From assembly GCF_020687745.1 (NCBI RefSeq), contig NZ_JAJEWK010000007.1, forward strand, positions 62,001 to 126,000: a stretch of DNA of 64,000 nt, written 5' to 3'. Every line of letters starts with the position of its first letter. The stretch's first letter is position 1. The stretch is from Chryseobacterium sp. MFBS3-17. GTDB lineage: Bacteria > Bacteroidota > Bacteroidia > Flavobacteriales > Weeksellaceae. A program made the translations under genes and the position numbers. The notes under the pieces are model-generated. The model saw only the letters and a program-made list of their open reading frames with translations, searched no databases and was not told where the DNA came from. Of this stretch, positions 1-8,959 are shown piece after piece.

Positions 1-717
1 AAGTCACAACTTAAATGGGAAACCGCAATCAATTTAACTATTCCTAGAAATAAATTGGTAGCATTTCCAAATTTAGAAGGTTCTACTTATGCCAATCAGT
101 ATGTTGTGGGCGAGCCAACAAACATTGTTAAAGTCTACCAGTACAATGGTATTGATTCAGAAAAAGGTTTGTACCAGTTCACAGACGTTAATGGAGACGG
201 AAAAATTACTTCTCCAGAAGATAACAAAACGGTTGAAACACTTGGACAGAGATGGTTTGGTGGGTGGTCGAACAGTATCACTTACAAAAATTTGAGTCTA
301 AGTTTCTTGTTACAGTTTGTAAAACAAAAAAATTGGAATTACAATAAACTGATTTTGACGCCTGGATCATTTCATAACCAGCCAGTTGAGGTTCTCGATG
401 TATGGTCGCTAAATAATCCTACAGGAACTTATATGCCCTATAGCGCAGGAACCAATGTACCGATTAATACCCTCTACAATTATTACCGGAACAGCACCGC
501 AGCTATAGGCGACGCTTCTTTCGTACGGCTCAAGAATGTGCAACTTAGCTACAAACTACCATTGCGGAATAACATCACTAAAGAAGTCACCATTTATGCC
601 CAAGGTCAAAATCTGTTGACTTGGACCAACTATTTTGGATTAGATCCGGAATTTTTGATCATAGGGTATTTACCTCCTCTTAAAACATTTGCTTTAGGAA
701 CTACAATAACTTTTTAA
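1..717 (+). CDS. SusC/RagA-type TonB-dependent outer membrane transporter, C-terminal fragment
   Basis: The reading frame is open from base 1, so the gene starts outside the window and only the last 238 residues are seen. The text is typical of the C-terminal barrel of SusC/RagA proteins: IPRNKLVAFPNLEGSTYAN, a VNGDGKIT stretch, and a terminal beta strand ending in FALGTTITF with a final aromatic residue. The family forms the outer membrane pore that works with a SusD lipoprotein lid to import oligomers, energised by TonB. The SusD gene follows after 11 bases, so both are probably cotranscribed. The substrate cannot be read from this fragment, but the downstream S9 peptidase points to peptides. 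Confidence 0.9.
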   Translation, partial: KSQLKWETAINLTIPRNKLVAFPNLEGSTYANQYVVGEPTNIVKVYQYNGIDSEKGLYQFTDVNGDGKITSPEDNKTVETLGQRWFGGWSNSITYKNLSLSFLLQFVKQKNWNYNKLILTPGSFHNQPVEVLDVWSLNNPTGTYMPYSAGTNVPINTLYNYYRNSTAAIGDASFVRLKNVQLSYKLPLRNNITKEVTIYAQGQNLLTWTNYFGLDPEFLIIGYLPPLKTFALGTTITF

Positions 718-728
718 TAGAACTTATT

Positions 729-2108
729 ATGAAAAATAAAATCAAAAATATCTTCAAAATAATTTTAGTGAGTGGATGGTTATTCACATCGTGTAGCGAT
801 TGGATAGAAACTGATTTTCCACAGAACCAAATTGCTACTGAACAAGTTTTTGAAGATGTGCAGTCTGCAAATGCAGCTTTAGCAGGGCTGTATGGTAATC
901 TATGGAACAGTTCACTTATTTCCGGCGGATATGACGGTTTAGGAGCTTTGCTTTCTTCTTACACAGATGATCTCACTTGCTTTTATGCAGATAATGGAAA
1001 TGGAGCTTTGGATTTATATCATAACCAACAACTTTCAACAAACATAATGGTAGATAAAGTTTGGACCTCTACATATCAACAAATATACATGACCAATTCT
1101 ATCATTCATGGAACTGAAAATTCTACCACAATATCAAGTACTGAAAAGAACAGAATTATTGGAGAATCTTTGTTTATCCGTACATTATTGTACTTCAATT
1201 TAGTACAGATTTTTGGTGATATTCCTTATACAGAATCAATAGATTATGAATACAATAGAACTTTAACAAAGTCAACGGTTAGTGCTCTTCTCACAAAATT
1301 GGAAATGGACATCGAAAAGGCAATAGAATTGCTTCCGGAGGAATATAGAAGTGCAGAAAGAATCTATGTCAATAAATCGACTGCAATGATGTTAAAAGCG
1401 AAACTTATGTTGTTATCAGGAAAATGGCAGGAAACGGAAACAATAAGTAAATCGCTTTTGCAAAATCCTAGTTATTCTCTTGAGGGTGATGTAACAAAAG
1501 TTTTTACTAAAACCAACCATGGAATTTTGTGGCAGTTAAAACCGAAAAATAATGGTGACGCCACAAAGGAATATACTTTATACTACTTTAATAATTCAAT
1601 TCCCAACAGATATGCACTCACGCAAGATCTTTTCAACAACTTTTCTTCACAGGATTTACGTTTGCAGCATTGGATATCCACAATAACGGTTAATCAAAAT
1701 AATTATTACCGTTCAATGAAATATAAAAATGCTGCCGGAAATACAACAGAATATTCGGTCGTATTTCGCATCGCTGAATTGTATTACATCCTTGCTGAAA
1801 GTTTAATTAAACAAAACAAATTGACCGAAGCGATCTCCTACCTCAATGTAATTAGAACGAGAGCAGGGTTGCCATTATTGTCTACTAATTTATCTGCAAG
1901 CCAAATATTACAGGAACTTCAAGTAGATAAAAGACGTGAATTTTTTGCCGAGATGGGTCATCGTTTTTTTGATCTTAAAAGATGGGGATTACTACCAAAT
2001 CTGCAGAACATAAAACCCAATTGGCAAACTCATCATAAGGTGTGGCCACTTCCGCAATCCGAACTGCTGTTGAATTCTAACCTAAACCCACAAAATGAAG
2101 GCTACTAA
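729..2108 (+). CDS. SusD/RagB-family substrate-binding outer membrane lipoprotein
   Basis: This 459-residue protein starts with a lipoprotein signal peptide whose lipobox LFTSC places the acylated Cys near residue 22. The mature part has the SusD layout: an N-terminal region rich in TPR-like helices (SLFIRTLLYFNLVQIFGDIP is the family's usual signature) and a C-terminal RDxRRxEFFAEGxRFFDLKRWG-like segment, here KRREFFAEMGHRFFDLKRWG. SusD proteins cap the SusC barrel and capture substrate at the cell surface. The gene lies directly behind the SusC fragment and overlaps the next gene by 14 bases, so the three form one operon. Confidence 0.92.
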   Translation: MKNKIKNIFKIILVSGWLFTSCSDWIETDFPQNQIATEQVFEDVQSANAALAGLYGNLWNSSLISGGYDGLGALLSSYTDDLTCFYADNGNGALDLYHNQQLSTNIMVDKVWTSTYQQIYMTNSIIHGTENSTTISSTEKNRIIGESLFIRTLLYFNLVQIFGDIPYTESIDYEYNRTLTKSTVSALLTKLEMDIEKAIELLPEEYRSAERIYVNKSTAMMLKAKLMLLSGKWQETETISKSLLQNPSYSLEGDVTKVFTKTNHGILWQLKPKNNGDATKEYTLYYFNNSIPNRYALTQDLFNNFSSQDLRLQHWISTITVNQNNYYRSMKYKNAAGNTTEYSVVFRIAELYYILAESLIKQNKLTEAISYLNVIRTRAGLPLLSTNLSASQILQELQVDKRREFFAEMGHRFFDLKRWGLLPNLQNIKPNWQTHHKVWPLPQSELLLNSNLNPQNEGY

Positions 2109-4560
2109 ATTACGTCATATCTTCTACATAGTGTTTCTTGTTGCTAACAATTTTTCTTTTGCACAGGATAGAGAACATCTAAAAAAAATAATTGCTACTA
2201 CAGAGAACATCGGTGCGACAAAGATGTCTGAAAATGGAAACTGGTCAGGTTGGAGAAAGTTTTATGATGGTGAAGCAGATACATTGGTGATTAAATCGAA
2301 CACCTCAAAAACAAGTTATAGAAGGACAAAAGCGTTAGACTATCAATTCCTTACAAAGAATACGGCTTTGGTCAATTACGTTGGTAAGGTCGAATGGTTA
2401 GATTTAAATTCTGGAAGACATCTGGAAATTCAGCCTATTTTGAATTCTTATTCATTATCTGATGGAGATTATTTTGCTGTTTTAGTAAAGCAAGAGAATC
2501 AAAAAAAAATTGTTGTTTACAAAAGCGATACGGCAACGAAAATAGTGGAAATGAGTGTGGATCGTGTTATTTATAACTCAAAGCAAAACTCACTCTTTGC
2601 AATTCAGCGAGTGAATGAAAGCAATTATTTACTATTATGGAAAGATGATAATTTCCGTAAAATTTATCAAACTGCTGATGAAATGGAATTGGTGGTTGAG
2701 GGACTTGACAAAAGGCATATCGCAATTGTTGCAAAATCAAAGCTAGAGGAACGAAAAGCAATTTTGCTTGACGTAGAAACGCAAAAAGTTCACACCATAC
2801 AAAATCCAAAAGACTTTCAAACGAAATTGATTGTTCCAACGGATTTGGATATGGGAAAATGGCAATTTAATTTTTTTGAAAAAGACAAAGAAGAAAAACA
2901 AAAAATTGTGGATGTTTGGTATTCCGACGATAACATTTTACAAGAAAAGCATACAAAACAGGATCACATTGCACATGTGCTATATGACTTAAAGTCAGGC
3001 AGTCAAACCAACCTCAATACTTACAACTTTGAAAGAGTAATTCCAGTTGCTTACGATAAAGCAATTGCGTATAATACTTCAGAGAACGAGGACTACATTA
3101 AGCCTAATGTTGAAGTTGACCTACATCTTATAGATTTAAAAAGCAATCAATCCAAATTCATTACCAAGGCTATTACAGGACTGGTTGATGAGGACGCTAC
3201 AAAATTGTTATCATGTGAAGATGGACGATGGTCTTTATATAATTTTCTGAATAATGAAGTCACAAAAATAAATAAGGAAGGACTGACGAATCCAAAATTT
3301 GTGGATAGTTCGACAATTTTATTTGAAATGGAAAATGGAATTTGGTCTTGTGACCTACAACATAAGGTTGGAAATCTATTGTTATATAAACAGAATGCCG
3401 AATTAAAAATACTTCAGGATAATAAATATTTTAATGCTTCAGGTAATGTAATCATAGAAAGAAGCGTGAAGCATAATCCGAATGGAATTATAATTGAACA
3501 AAGAGATACCGATAATTCCCAAACCATTCTTCATTTATTTAAAAATGATAAAACTAAACCAATCGTAAAAATAGAAGGTAATTCTTACAGAAATTTGCTC
3601 TTCAATAAAAACTTTACCCAATTTCAATGGGTAGAAGAAAATCACAATGTAGCTCCAAAGCTGATGCGCCAAACTGGAGCTAAATCAAGTAAGACGGTAT
3701 ATGTATCAAATGCAGGTTCCAATCGAATAAGATCACTTAAAAAAGAAGTGTATTCGTACCAAAACGACCGCGGGCAAAAAATTCGTGGTATTTTATACTA
3801 TCCGTTGCACTTTCAGTCTGGTGAAAAATATCCAATGATTGTGTACATCTACGAAAAACTAAGTAAAAACTCAAATGATTTCACCGTCCCCACGTTGAAA
3901 GATCAAATAGGATTTAATATTCATAATTTAATATCAGAGGGATATTTCGTTTTTATTCCGGATATTGTATACGACAATCGTGGCCCTGGATTATCTGCAG
4001 TAGCATGTGTTCATGCAGGTTTAAATGTGCTGTTAAATATCAAAGAAATTGATACAGATAATATTGGTCTTACTGGTTTTTCTTTTGGCGGTTACGAAAC
4101 CAATTTTATTGCAACAAAATCAAATCGATTTAAAACCTATATTTCTGGAGGAAGTCTTGTAGATACGGTTTCAGATTATTTCTTGTACAACTATCATTGG
4201 AGAAGCCTAAACTACAGTCGGTACGAGACCAAACAATTTAGACATGATCAGTCATTTTTTGAAAATAGAGCAATTTATTTCGAAAATAATCCACTTTATT
4301 CCGCAGATAAAATAAAAAAACCGATGCTTTTATTTACTGGAACTGATGATAAAAATGTTCCGTGGGATAATACCGTAAAATTGTATAGCGCACTACGACG
4401 AAATAAAGCAAAAGTTATTGCATTGTTTTACCCAAACGAAGCTCACGGTCTTATCAATAAAGATGCGCAGATAGACTTATCATTAAGGACTCTAGATTGG
4501 TGGGATTATTTTCTAAAAGGGAAGAAAAAGGAGTGGATTGATAAAGAATTAAACAAGTAA
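2095..4560 (+). CDS. Exported S9-family (prolyl oligopeptidase-like) serine peptidase
   Basis: The protein has 821 residues. It begins with an N-terminal signal peptide ending near SFAQ, then a long region compatible with a beta-propeller, then an alpha/beta-hydrolase domain from about residue 560. The nucleophile motif GFSFGGYE gives Ser663, GTDDKNVPW gives the probable Asp752, and NEAHGL gives His784, so the triad is complete and correctly ordered. S9 enzymes cleave short peptides, often after proline. The gene overlaps the end of the SusD gene, so the enzyme probably trims peptides taken up by the SusCD pair in the periplasm or at the outer surface. Exact substrate specificity is inferred only from family and context. 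Confidence 0.88.
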   Translation: MKATKLRHIFYIVFLVANNFSFAQDREHLKKIIATTENIGATKMSENGNWSGWRKFYDGEADTLVIKSNTSKTSYRRTKALDYQFLTKNTALVNYVGKVEWLDLNSGRHLEIQPILNSYSLSDGDYFAVLVKQENQKKIVVYKSDTATKIVEMSVDRVIYNSKQNSLFAIQRVNESNYLLLWKDDNFRKIYQTADEMELVVEGLDKRHIAIVAKSKLEERKAILLDVETQKVHTIQNPKDFQTKLIVPTDLDMGKWQFNFFEKDKEEKQKIVDVWYSDDNILQEKHTKQDHIAHVLYDLKSGSQTNLNTYNFERVIPVAYDKAIAYNTSENEDYIKPNVEVDLHLIDLKSNQSKFITKAITGLVDEDATKLLSCEDGRWSLYNFLNNEVTKINKEGLTNPKFVDSSTILFEMENGIWSCDLQHKVGNLLLYKQNAELKILQDNKYFNASGNVIIERSVKHNPNGIIIEQRDTDNSQTILHLFKNDKTKPIVKIEGNSYRNLLFNKNFTQFQWVEENHNVAPKLMRQTGAKSSKTVYVSNAGSNRIRSLKKEVYSYQNDRGQKIRGILYYPLHFQSGEKYPMIVYIYEKLSKNSNDFTVPTLKDQIGFNIHNLISEGYFVFIPDIVYDNRGPGLSAVACVHAGLNVLLNIKEIDTDNIGLTGFSFGGYETNFIATKSNRFKTYISGGSLVDTVSDYFLYNYHWRSLNYSRYETKQFRHDQSFFENRAIYFENNPLYSADKIKKPMLLFTGTDDKNVPWDNTVKLYSALRRNKAKVIALFYPNEAHGLINKDAQIDLSLRTLDWWDYFLKGKKKEWIDKELNK

Positions 4561-4597
4561 AAAAAGAAGGATGTCATTGACATCCTTCCCATTTTTA
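4556..4597. terminator. Bidirectional rho-independent terminator between convergent genes
   Basis: An 11-bp perfect inverted repeat (GAAGGATGTCA at 4566-4576 and its complement at 4578-4588) is flanked by an A-run on the left and an AT-rich run on the right. It can therefore stop transcription of the S9 peptidase gene from the left and the DUF6520-like gene from the right. Confidence 0.75.
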
Positions 4598-4882
4598 TTG
4601 CACCTTGTATAGCATGTTGCCACATGTGGTCTGATTAATAAATTCATACAATTGATGTACGCTAGAATCACTTGGGTCAACCCATGTACAAGCTGGCCCT
4701 ACAATATCTGTACATTCGGCAGATGTACTGATACATTTTTCAACCGGAGCTGAAGGATCATATCGGAAACCAAGCTCAGTTGAACTGGAACTGTCTTGTT
4801 TTGCAATGTTGGTTGCAAATGCACTTCCTGCGCTTACCAAAATAATTGCGGCGGCAAGCAGTCCGCTTCTTAAATTTTTCAT
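4595..4882 (-). CDS. Small secreted DUF6520-like cysteine-containing protein
   Basis: This 95-residue protein has a clear signal peptide (hydrophobic core LLAAAIILVSAGSAFAT) and a mature part of about 70 residues. The mature part carries a GFRYDP segment and four or five cysteines in a CIS..CTD..ACTWV pattern with a further Cys near the C-terminus. This matches my memory of the DUF6520 family, small proteins common in Flavobacteriia whose function is unknown. It follows the MauE-like membrane protein gene by 30 bases on the same strand, so a redox partner that oxidises its cysteines is a reasonable inference. It shares a bidirectional terminator with the convergent S9 peptidase gene. Confidence 0.6.
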   Translation of the reverse strand: MKNLRSGLLAAAIILVSAGSAFATNIAKQDSSSSTELGFRYDPSAPVEKCISTSAECTDIVGPACTWVDPSDSSVHQLYEFINQTTCGNMLYKVQ

Positions 4883-4912
4883 GATAATAAAATTTAAAGT
4901 TTCGCCTACTCT

Positions 4913-6406
4913 CTAGGGTTTTCGGCTTTCCCCATTACTGAAATGCTTCAATACGTTCTGCGCAAAACTGTATTTAAGCATTTCATTTTCTTGTAATACA
5001 TATAGATAATTTTTGTTGATAAAGATTTTTGCATTTGAGGTGCCATCTGCTTTAGGGAGATAAAAACTTCCAAAATATAGTTGTTCTTTGGTGCTGTATA
5101 GATCAATAATAAAAGAGTTTTGCCATTGCTTTGGATCTTCAAACCTTCCGATAATGTTGGAGATGTTGAAAAGCACACCATCGTAAACTGCTCCATTTGA
5201 ATTCACCACTAGTGGCGGCGCGTTCATTTTATTTTGACCGTTTGATAACTCTTGACTTTGCACTTTTGCAACACTTACTGTGTCAATTGTACTATGGTAT
5301 TTAATGTTTTGTAAAGAATTGTCCATCACAACAAATTGATTTCTGTAGCGGTACACATAAACGTGATTTTTCAAAATAGGATCGTGGAGTAAACTTCCAT
5401 CGACATCGAAAAATCCATCGGTTTGTTTTTGTAGAATAGAATCAGATAATTGCAGCGTTGAATTATTGAAATCAAATTGTCCAAGAATAAGTCCTTTGTT
5501 TTTGGTTTGGCTTCGGAAGACAAGGTGATTATCTCCTACATTTAAAAGGTCGAAATAAAATTCTTTTTGCAAAATAAGTCGGGCAATTTTATTATTAAGA
5601 TCACCTTTGAAGATTACAGGGATTGTGCCATCGAATAAAAAATATGCTCCATCATTAACAAACAATTGTGGTCTTTTGAAAAGGTAATGATTTGGTTGTG
5701 GTGCAATAGGGAACTCTTTCATTGTTTTTAATTCTGAATCCACAGAGGTAAGCAAAAAAGGGGAAGTACGGTTTCCAAGATATAGGGTGTCATTGCTTAC
5801 ACCTGCAAAATAATACGAATTAACACCCAAATTAATGCTGCCTTCTTTTTCGATTGCGTGAGGTATGAATTTCCGGATAAATGGATTTTCTTTTTTACTC
5901 ATGTAATCGCTGCTGCTAAAAAGCATAACCACCAATAAAATCGGTAATATGATACTGCTAGAAAGTTTCAAAACAGTTGTTTTTATGGCTATCTTTCTTG
6001 CGTTATTCAATGCAATTGCAATGATTCCCAACAACACAAAAATCAGATTGAAGATAAAATGTTGGCTCCAAGTCATTTTTTCCAAAACACCGCCGCAAGA
6101 ACAAGGAATGTTATCAGCGTAATTAAGAATTAAATAAATGTACACAGTAAAGGCAACCATTAAACCTGTTGATAAGTAAAGTCCTGTAGATCGAGTGTTG
6201 TTAAAAACAAGCAATCCGCAAATCAAAAGTTCAATTGTGATTACGAAATAAGAAATAAATCCTGCGTAAGTACTGATGATTGGTGATTGCCCCAATTGCA
6301 GCTGAAAAAGTTCAAAATCTATTAATTTGCTCACCGCAGCATAGCAGAAAAGAAATATGTAAGCGTAAGAAATTAAGATGATGACAAGGTTTCTATAATT
6401 TTTCAT
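4913..6406 (-). CDS. MauE/DoxX-like redox-associated membrane protein with long C-terminal extracytoplasmic domain
   Basis: I chose the start at MKNYRN because the 15 codons upstream of it are low-complexity and unlike a signal anchor; this gives 497 residues. The first 150 residues hold four hydrophobic helices and a PCSCGG motif, the pattern of MauE/DoxX-like proteins linked to disulfide chemistry. A fifth hydrophobic segment (SSSIILPILLVVMLF) precedes a roughly 300-residue soluble domain rich in short beta strands (for example GVSNDTLYLGNRTSPFLL), which may fold as a propeller. It probably sits in the cytoplasmic membrane with the long domain in the periplasm. The gene is cotranscribed with the small Cys-containing peptide, its likely partner. 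A 20-bp palindrome lies about 60 bases upstream. Confidence 0.7.
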   Translation of the reverse strand: MKNYRNLVIILISYAYIFLFCYAAVSKLIDFELFQLQLGQSPIISTYAGFISYFVITIELLICGLLVFNNTRSTGLYLSTGLMVAFTVYIYLILNYADNIPCSCGGVLEKMTWSQHFIFNLIFVLLGIIAIALNNARKIAIKTTVLKLSSSIILPILLVVMLFSSSDYMSKKENPFIRKFIPHAIEKEGSINLGVNSYYFAGVSNDTLYLGNRTSPFLLTSVDSELKTMKEFPIAPQPNHYLFKRPQLFVNDGAYFLFDGTIPVIFKGDLNNKIARLILQKEFYFDLLNVGDNHLVFRSQTKNKGLILGQFDFNNSTLQLSDSILQKQTDGFFDVDGSLLHDPILKNHVYVYRYRNQFVVMDNSLQNIKYHSTIDTVSVAKVQSQELSNGQNKMNAPPLVVNSNGAVYDGVLFNISNIIGRFEDPKQWQNSFIIDLYSTKEQLYFGSFYLPKADGTSNAKIFINKNYLYVLQENEMLKYSFAQNVLKHFSNGESRKP

Positions 6407-6466
6407 TATTGTTTTTCTACTGTAAAATTGAAAAACAGAAAATGAAAACAAATGCTAATCAGTCAC

Positions 6467-6486
6467 TTTCATATGTTCATATGAAA
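6467..6486. promoter_or_regulatory. Perfect palindrome upstream of the MauE-like gene (candidate operator)
   Basis: Nine-base arms TTTCATATG and CATATGAAA are separated by TT. The site lies in the non-coding gap between the AraC-type regulator gene (ending at 6552) and the MauE-like gene, about 60 bases before the chosen start. It looks like a dimeric regulator site. The cognate regulator is not known; the neighbouring AraC protein is one candidate. Confidence 0.5.
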
Positions 6487-6551
6487 CAAACATATTGACA
6501 ATAGTAACGAACGCAAACATTACAAAAAACCAATCCACAACTGATTACATG

Positions 6552-7352
6552 CTATTTCTGTAACAATATTCTTGGAATTTCACTGAGTGGAATAGCGTAG
6601 GTGCGGTGAAATAAGATGTACATATGATTGTAATTTCGAAAACCGTTTTTATAAGCAATTTCTTTGTAACTGAGGTCGGAAAGGAGGAAGTCTTCCAAAA
6701 CTGCAATCATTTTCATTTTTTGGTATGATTTATAAAATGTAGTCCCGAAAACAGTCTTACTTTCGCTTTGCAAATTTTGATAACTAATGCCTTGATTTTT
6801 GGCGAAACTCCTCAATGAACAGGTGTTTTCGATTTCTTCATAGTCTTTCAGCATTCGAACAATTCTTTTGAATTTGTCTTTGCCAAGTTTAGGATTGACT
6901 TTAGGAAAATGCGTTTTGTGGAAAAGGATGCTTATTTTTAGAACTTCTTGATTCTTTTTAACTAAACCAAAATAGAGTAGGATTTCATTGTATTCAACTT
7001 GCTTTAAATGAATAGGTATGAAATGCAAGTGCTCATTTTCTAATTCTTCTTTTTGGAGATAAAAATGATCAATCAATTTTAGAATTTCCTCATACGGACT
7101 ATCCTCAAATGATTCACTATTGTTTAGAGTGTAGGCGTATTCATAATGATATTGATAATATTCATAAGTTTTGTCAAAAAAACCAATTTCCTTAAAAAGA
7201 TTGATGTACTCATTAATAATAACCTTAGTGTGTTTCAATAAAATCTTTTCATCCAAATAGCTTTTTTCTTCAGAAATATTGCATAAATCGCAATAATGAC
7301 GTAAAACTCTGGTAATGGTTTTCTCAAATAGAATGATGGGATATAAAGTCAT
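6552..7352 (-). CDS. AraC-family transcriptional regulator
   Basis: This 266-residue protein ends in a helix-turn-helix region typical of AraC regulators. The first half is degenerate (SFAKNQGISYQNLQSESKTVF), and the second half, LSDLSYKEIAYKNGFRNYNH followed by MYILFHRTYAIPLSEI, matches the family's second HTH and its FxRxFK-like helix. The N-terminal 170 residues match no effector domain I recognise. The gene starts 2 bases after the acyltransferase-like gene ends, so the two are almost certainly one transcript. It is a regulator whose activity may depend on the product of that enzyme. Confidence 0.8.
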   Translation of the reverse strand: MTLYPIILFEKTITRVLRHYCDLCNISEEKSYLDEKILLKHTKVIINEYINLFKEIGFFDKTYEYYQYHYEYAYTLNNSESFEDSPYEEILKLIDHFYLQKEELENEHLHFIPIHLKQVEYNEILLYFGLVKKNQEVLKISILFHKTHFPKVNPKLGKDKFKRIVRMLKDYEEIENTCSLRSFAKNQGISYQNLQSESKTVFGTTFYKSYQKMKMIAVLEDFLLSDLSYKEIAYKNGFRNYNHMYILFHRTYAIPLSEIPRILLQK

Positions 7353-7354
7353 TA

Positions 7355-7987
7355 TTATTCGCAGATTACATTTTCATCTCGTAAAAGAGGAAGATTCTGC
7401 TCAATCAGATGCTGATTGATTTCTAGAAATTTCCCAAAACCACTTGGTTTTAACAATACAGGAATAGTTTCCGAACCTAAATAATTGATAGGATTTCCTA
7501 TCGGTTCAGGATAGATATGCACAATTTTCAAAATCCTTAAAAGCTTGCTGTCGCATTCCGCGAATACGGCACTTTTTTCTGACAAATTGACCTCGTTTAA
7601 AGCCAAAGCCATAAGTGTTTTAAAGATTCTAAAACCTCTTTCATCCGCCCCTTTTTTTACTGCAAATCTTCCAATATGATAAATAGTAGAATTTGGTTCA
7701 ACAATCTTTTCAGGATCAATTTCGAAAAGCTTTTCAATAGGTAATTTTATATTTTCTGTCTTTTTGTAGATTCTTATACTTCCACAAATTTTCTGATTGA
7801 GAATTGCTACAAAAGTTTTTGAAAATTTGATATGTTCATCATTATCAGATAATGCTGTAATTTCCTTCTCAAGTTTTGTCCTGTCGATAGTTTGTTGGTG
7901 ATGTTCATAATTTTGTAAAACCACAAAAGAAGCAACCTTAGTTGCTAGTGTTTTTCCAACTTGATAATAAGTGATCTGATCTTTCAT
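7355..7987 (-). CDS. GNAT-fold acyltransferase resembling N-acyl amino acid / autoinducer synthases (FeeM/LuxI-like)
   Basis: This 210-residue protein has a central GNAT-like core: a VAILNQKICGSIRIY strand pair, then IYHIGRFAVKKGADERG before a helix (FRIFKTLMALALNEV), then a strand carrying VFAECDSK. The placement of the charged GRFAV segment and the AECD strand recalls FeeM-type N-acyl amino acid synthases and LuxI-fold autoinducer synthases, which transfer acyl groups to small amines. I have no alignment, so a generic GNAT is the alternative. The gene lies directly upstream of an AraC regulator and is divergent from a LuxR-type regulator. The shared intergenic region holds two lux-box-like palindromes. 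A TAATTTTG sequence at 8009-8002 on this strand is a possible -7 element. Confidence 0.5.
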   Translation of the reverse strand: MKDQITYYQVGKTLATKVASFVVLQNYEHHQQTIDRTKLEKEITALSDNDEHIKFSKTFVAILNQKICGSIRIYKKTENIKLPIEKLFEIDPEKIVEPNSTIYHIGRFAVKKGADERGFRIFKTLMALALNEVNLSEKSAVFAECDSKLLRILKIVHIYPEPIGNPINYLGSETIPVLLKPSGFGKFLEINQHLIEQNLPLLRDENVICE

Positions 7988-8031
7988 TTAAACAATTTGT
8001 GCAAAATTATTTCAGTGTGATTCAGCATTTC

Positions 8032-8047
8032 CTACACTTTTGTGTAA
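8032..8047. promoter_or_regulatory. Lux-box-like palindrome, copy 1
   Basis: CTACAC-TTTT-GTGTAA, with 5-bp perfect arms (TACAC/GTGTA) around a 4-base spacer. It lies in the divergent region between the acyltransferase-like gene and the LuxR-type gene. The same architecture recurs at 8069 and as a perfect palindrome at 9743, so it is probably the operator of the locus regulator. Confidence 0.6.
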
Positions 8048-8068
8048 ATTTGGATGATTATGTCAGAA

Positions 8069-8084
8069 CTACTCTTTGGTGTAG
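8069..8084. promoter_or_regulatory. Lux-box-like palindrome, copy 2
   Basis: CTACTC-TTTG-GTGTAG differs from the perfect copy at 9743 at one arm position. It sits about 10 bases upstream of the LuxR-type start codon and is centred 37 bases from copy 1. A regulator bound here would cover the 5' leader of the LuxR gene, which is compatible with autoregulation. Confidence 0.55.
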
Positions 8085-8093
8085 TTTGGTGAA

Positions 8094-8870
8094 ATGACAA
8101 AATTTAATGATATGGATGGTCCTGAACGTTTTTTCTCCAGAAAAAACACGGTAGATTCTATTTCAGAATCTGAAAGTTTTCAAAATGGTAATTATTTGGA
8201 AGCGGTAGAGGCATTGTGTAGGGTAACCTACCGAAGCATGTATGTAATCGATTACCAACTAAAAAAGTTTGAGTATGTTTCCAAGAATCCACTGTTCCTA
8301 TGTGGACATAGTCCTTTAGAAGTTTTGGAAATGGGATATGACTTTTACTTTAAGCATGTCGCTCCTGAAGACTTAGAAATGCTCATAAAAGTGAATGAAG
8401 TCGGCTTTAATTTTTTTGATAAATCTTCACCTGAAGACCGAAAGAAGTTTTGTTTTTCTTACGATTTCCATTTAATCAACGAGAACAAAGAAAAAATTCT
8501 CATTAATCACAAACTCACCCCGATCTTCATTACTGAGGAAGGAAAAATATGGAAAGCACTATGTGTGGTCTCGTTGTCTCCCAATACTTCAGCAGGTAAT
8601 ATTATTTTGCATAAAGAAGGCTCACCTTTTATTTGGAAACTTAATTTAGCAGCAGAAAAATGGGTGGAGGAAGAAAAAGTTAAACTCTCAGAAAGAGAGT
8701 TGCAAATTTTGAGGTTTTATGCGCAAGGTTTAACAATAAATCAAATTGCGGAGAATATATTTTTAGCGCCGGATACAGTCAAATTTCATCGGAGAAAACT
8801 TTTTGATAAATTGAATGTTAAAAATATTACCGAAGCACTGGCTTACGCAACCAATTACAAGTTAATTTAA
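8094..8870 (+). CDS. PAS-LuxR type transcriptional regulator
   Basis: This 258-residue protein has an N-terminal PAS-like sensor (about residues 45-175, with the run YVIDYQLKKFEYVSKN and a later FITEEGKIWKALCVVSLS). It ends in a LuxR-type HTH: LSERELQILRFYAQGLTINQ, then IAENIFLAPDTVKFHRRKLFD and LNVKNITEALAYA. This PAS-LuxR arrangement is common in Flavobacteriia. It is transcribed away from the acyltransferase-like gene and preceded by two lux-box-like palindromes. The HTH includes all landmarks expected for DNA binding (E in SERE, the G in QGL, K and R residues of the recognition helix). The ligand is unknown. Confidence 0.85.
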   Translation: MTKFNDMDGPERFFSRKNTVDSISESESFQNGNYLEAVEALCRVTYRSMYVIDYQLKKFEYVSKNPLFLCGHSPLEVLEMGYDFYFKHVAPEDLEMLIKVNEVGFNFFDKSSPEDRKKFCFSYDFHLINENKEKILINHKLTPIFITEEGKIWKALCVVSLSPNTSAGNIILHKEGSPFIWKLNLAAEKWVEEEKVKLSERELQILRFYAQGLTINQIAENIFLAPDTVKFHRRKLFDKLNVKNITEALAYATNYKLI

Positions 8871-8959
8871 TTTGTTTCTTCAAACAATTCATGAAGAAGC
8901 CGATCGCATTTCGATTTCAGAATCCAAGGTAATTTAAATCAAAAAAAGCAAAGTATTTA

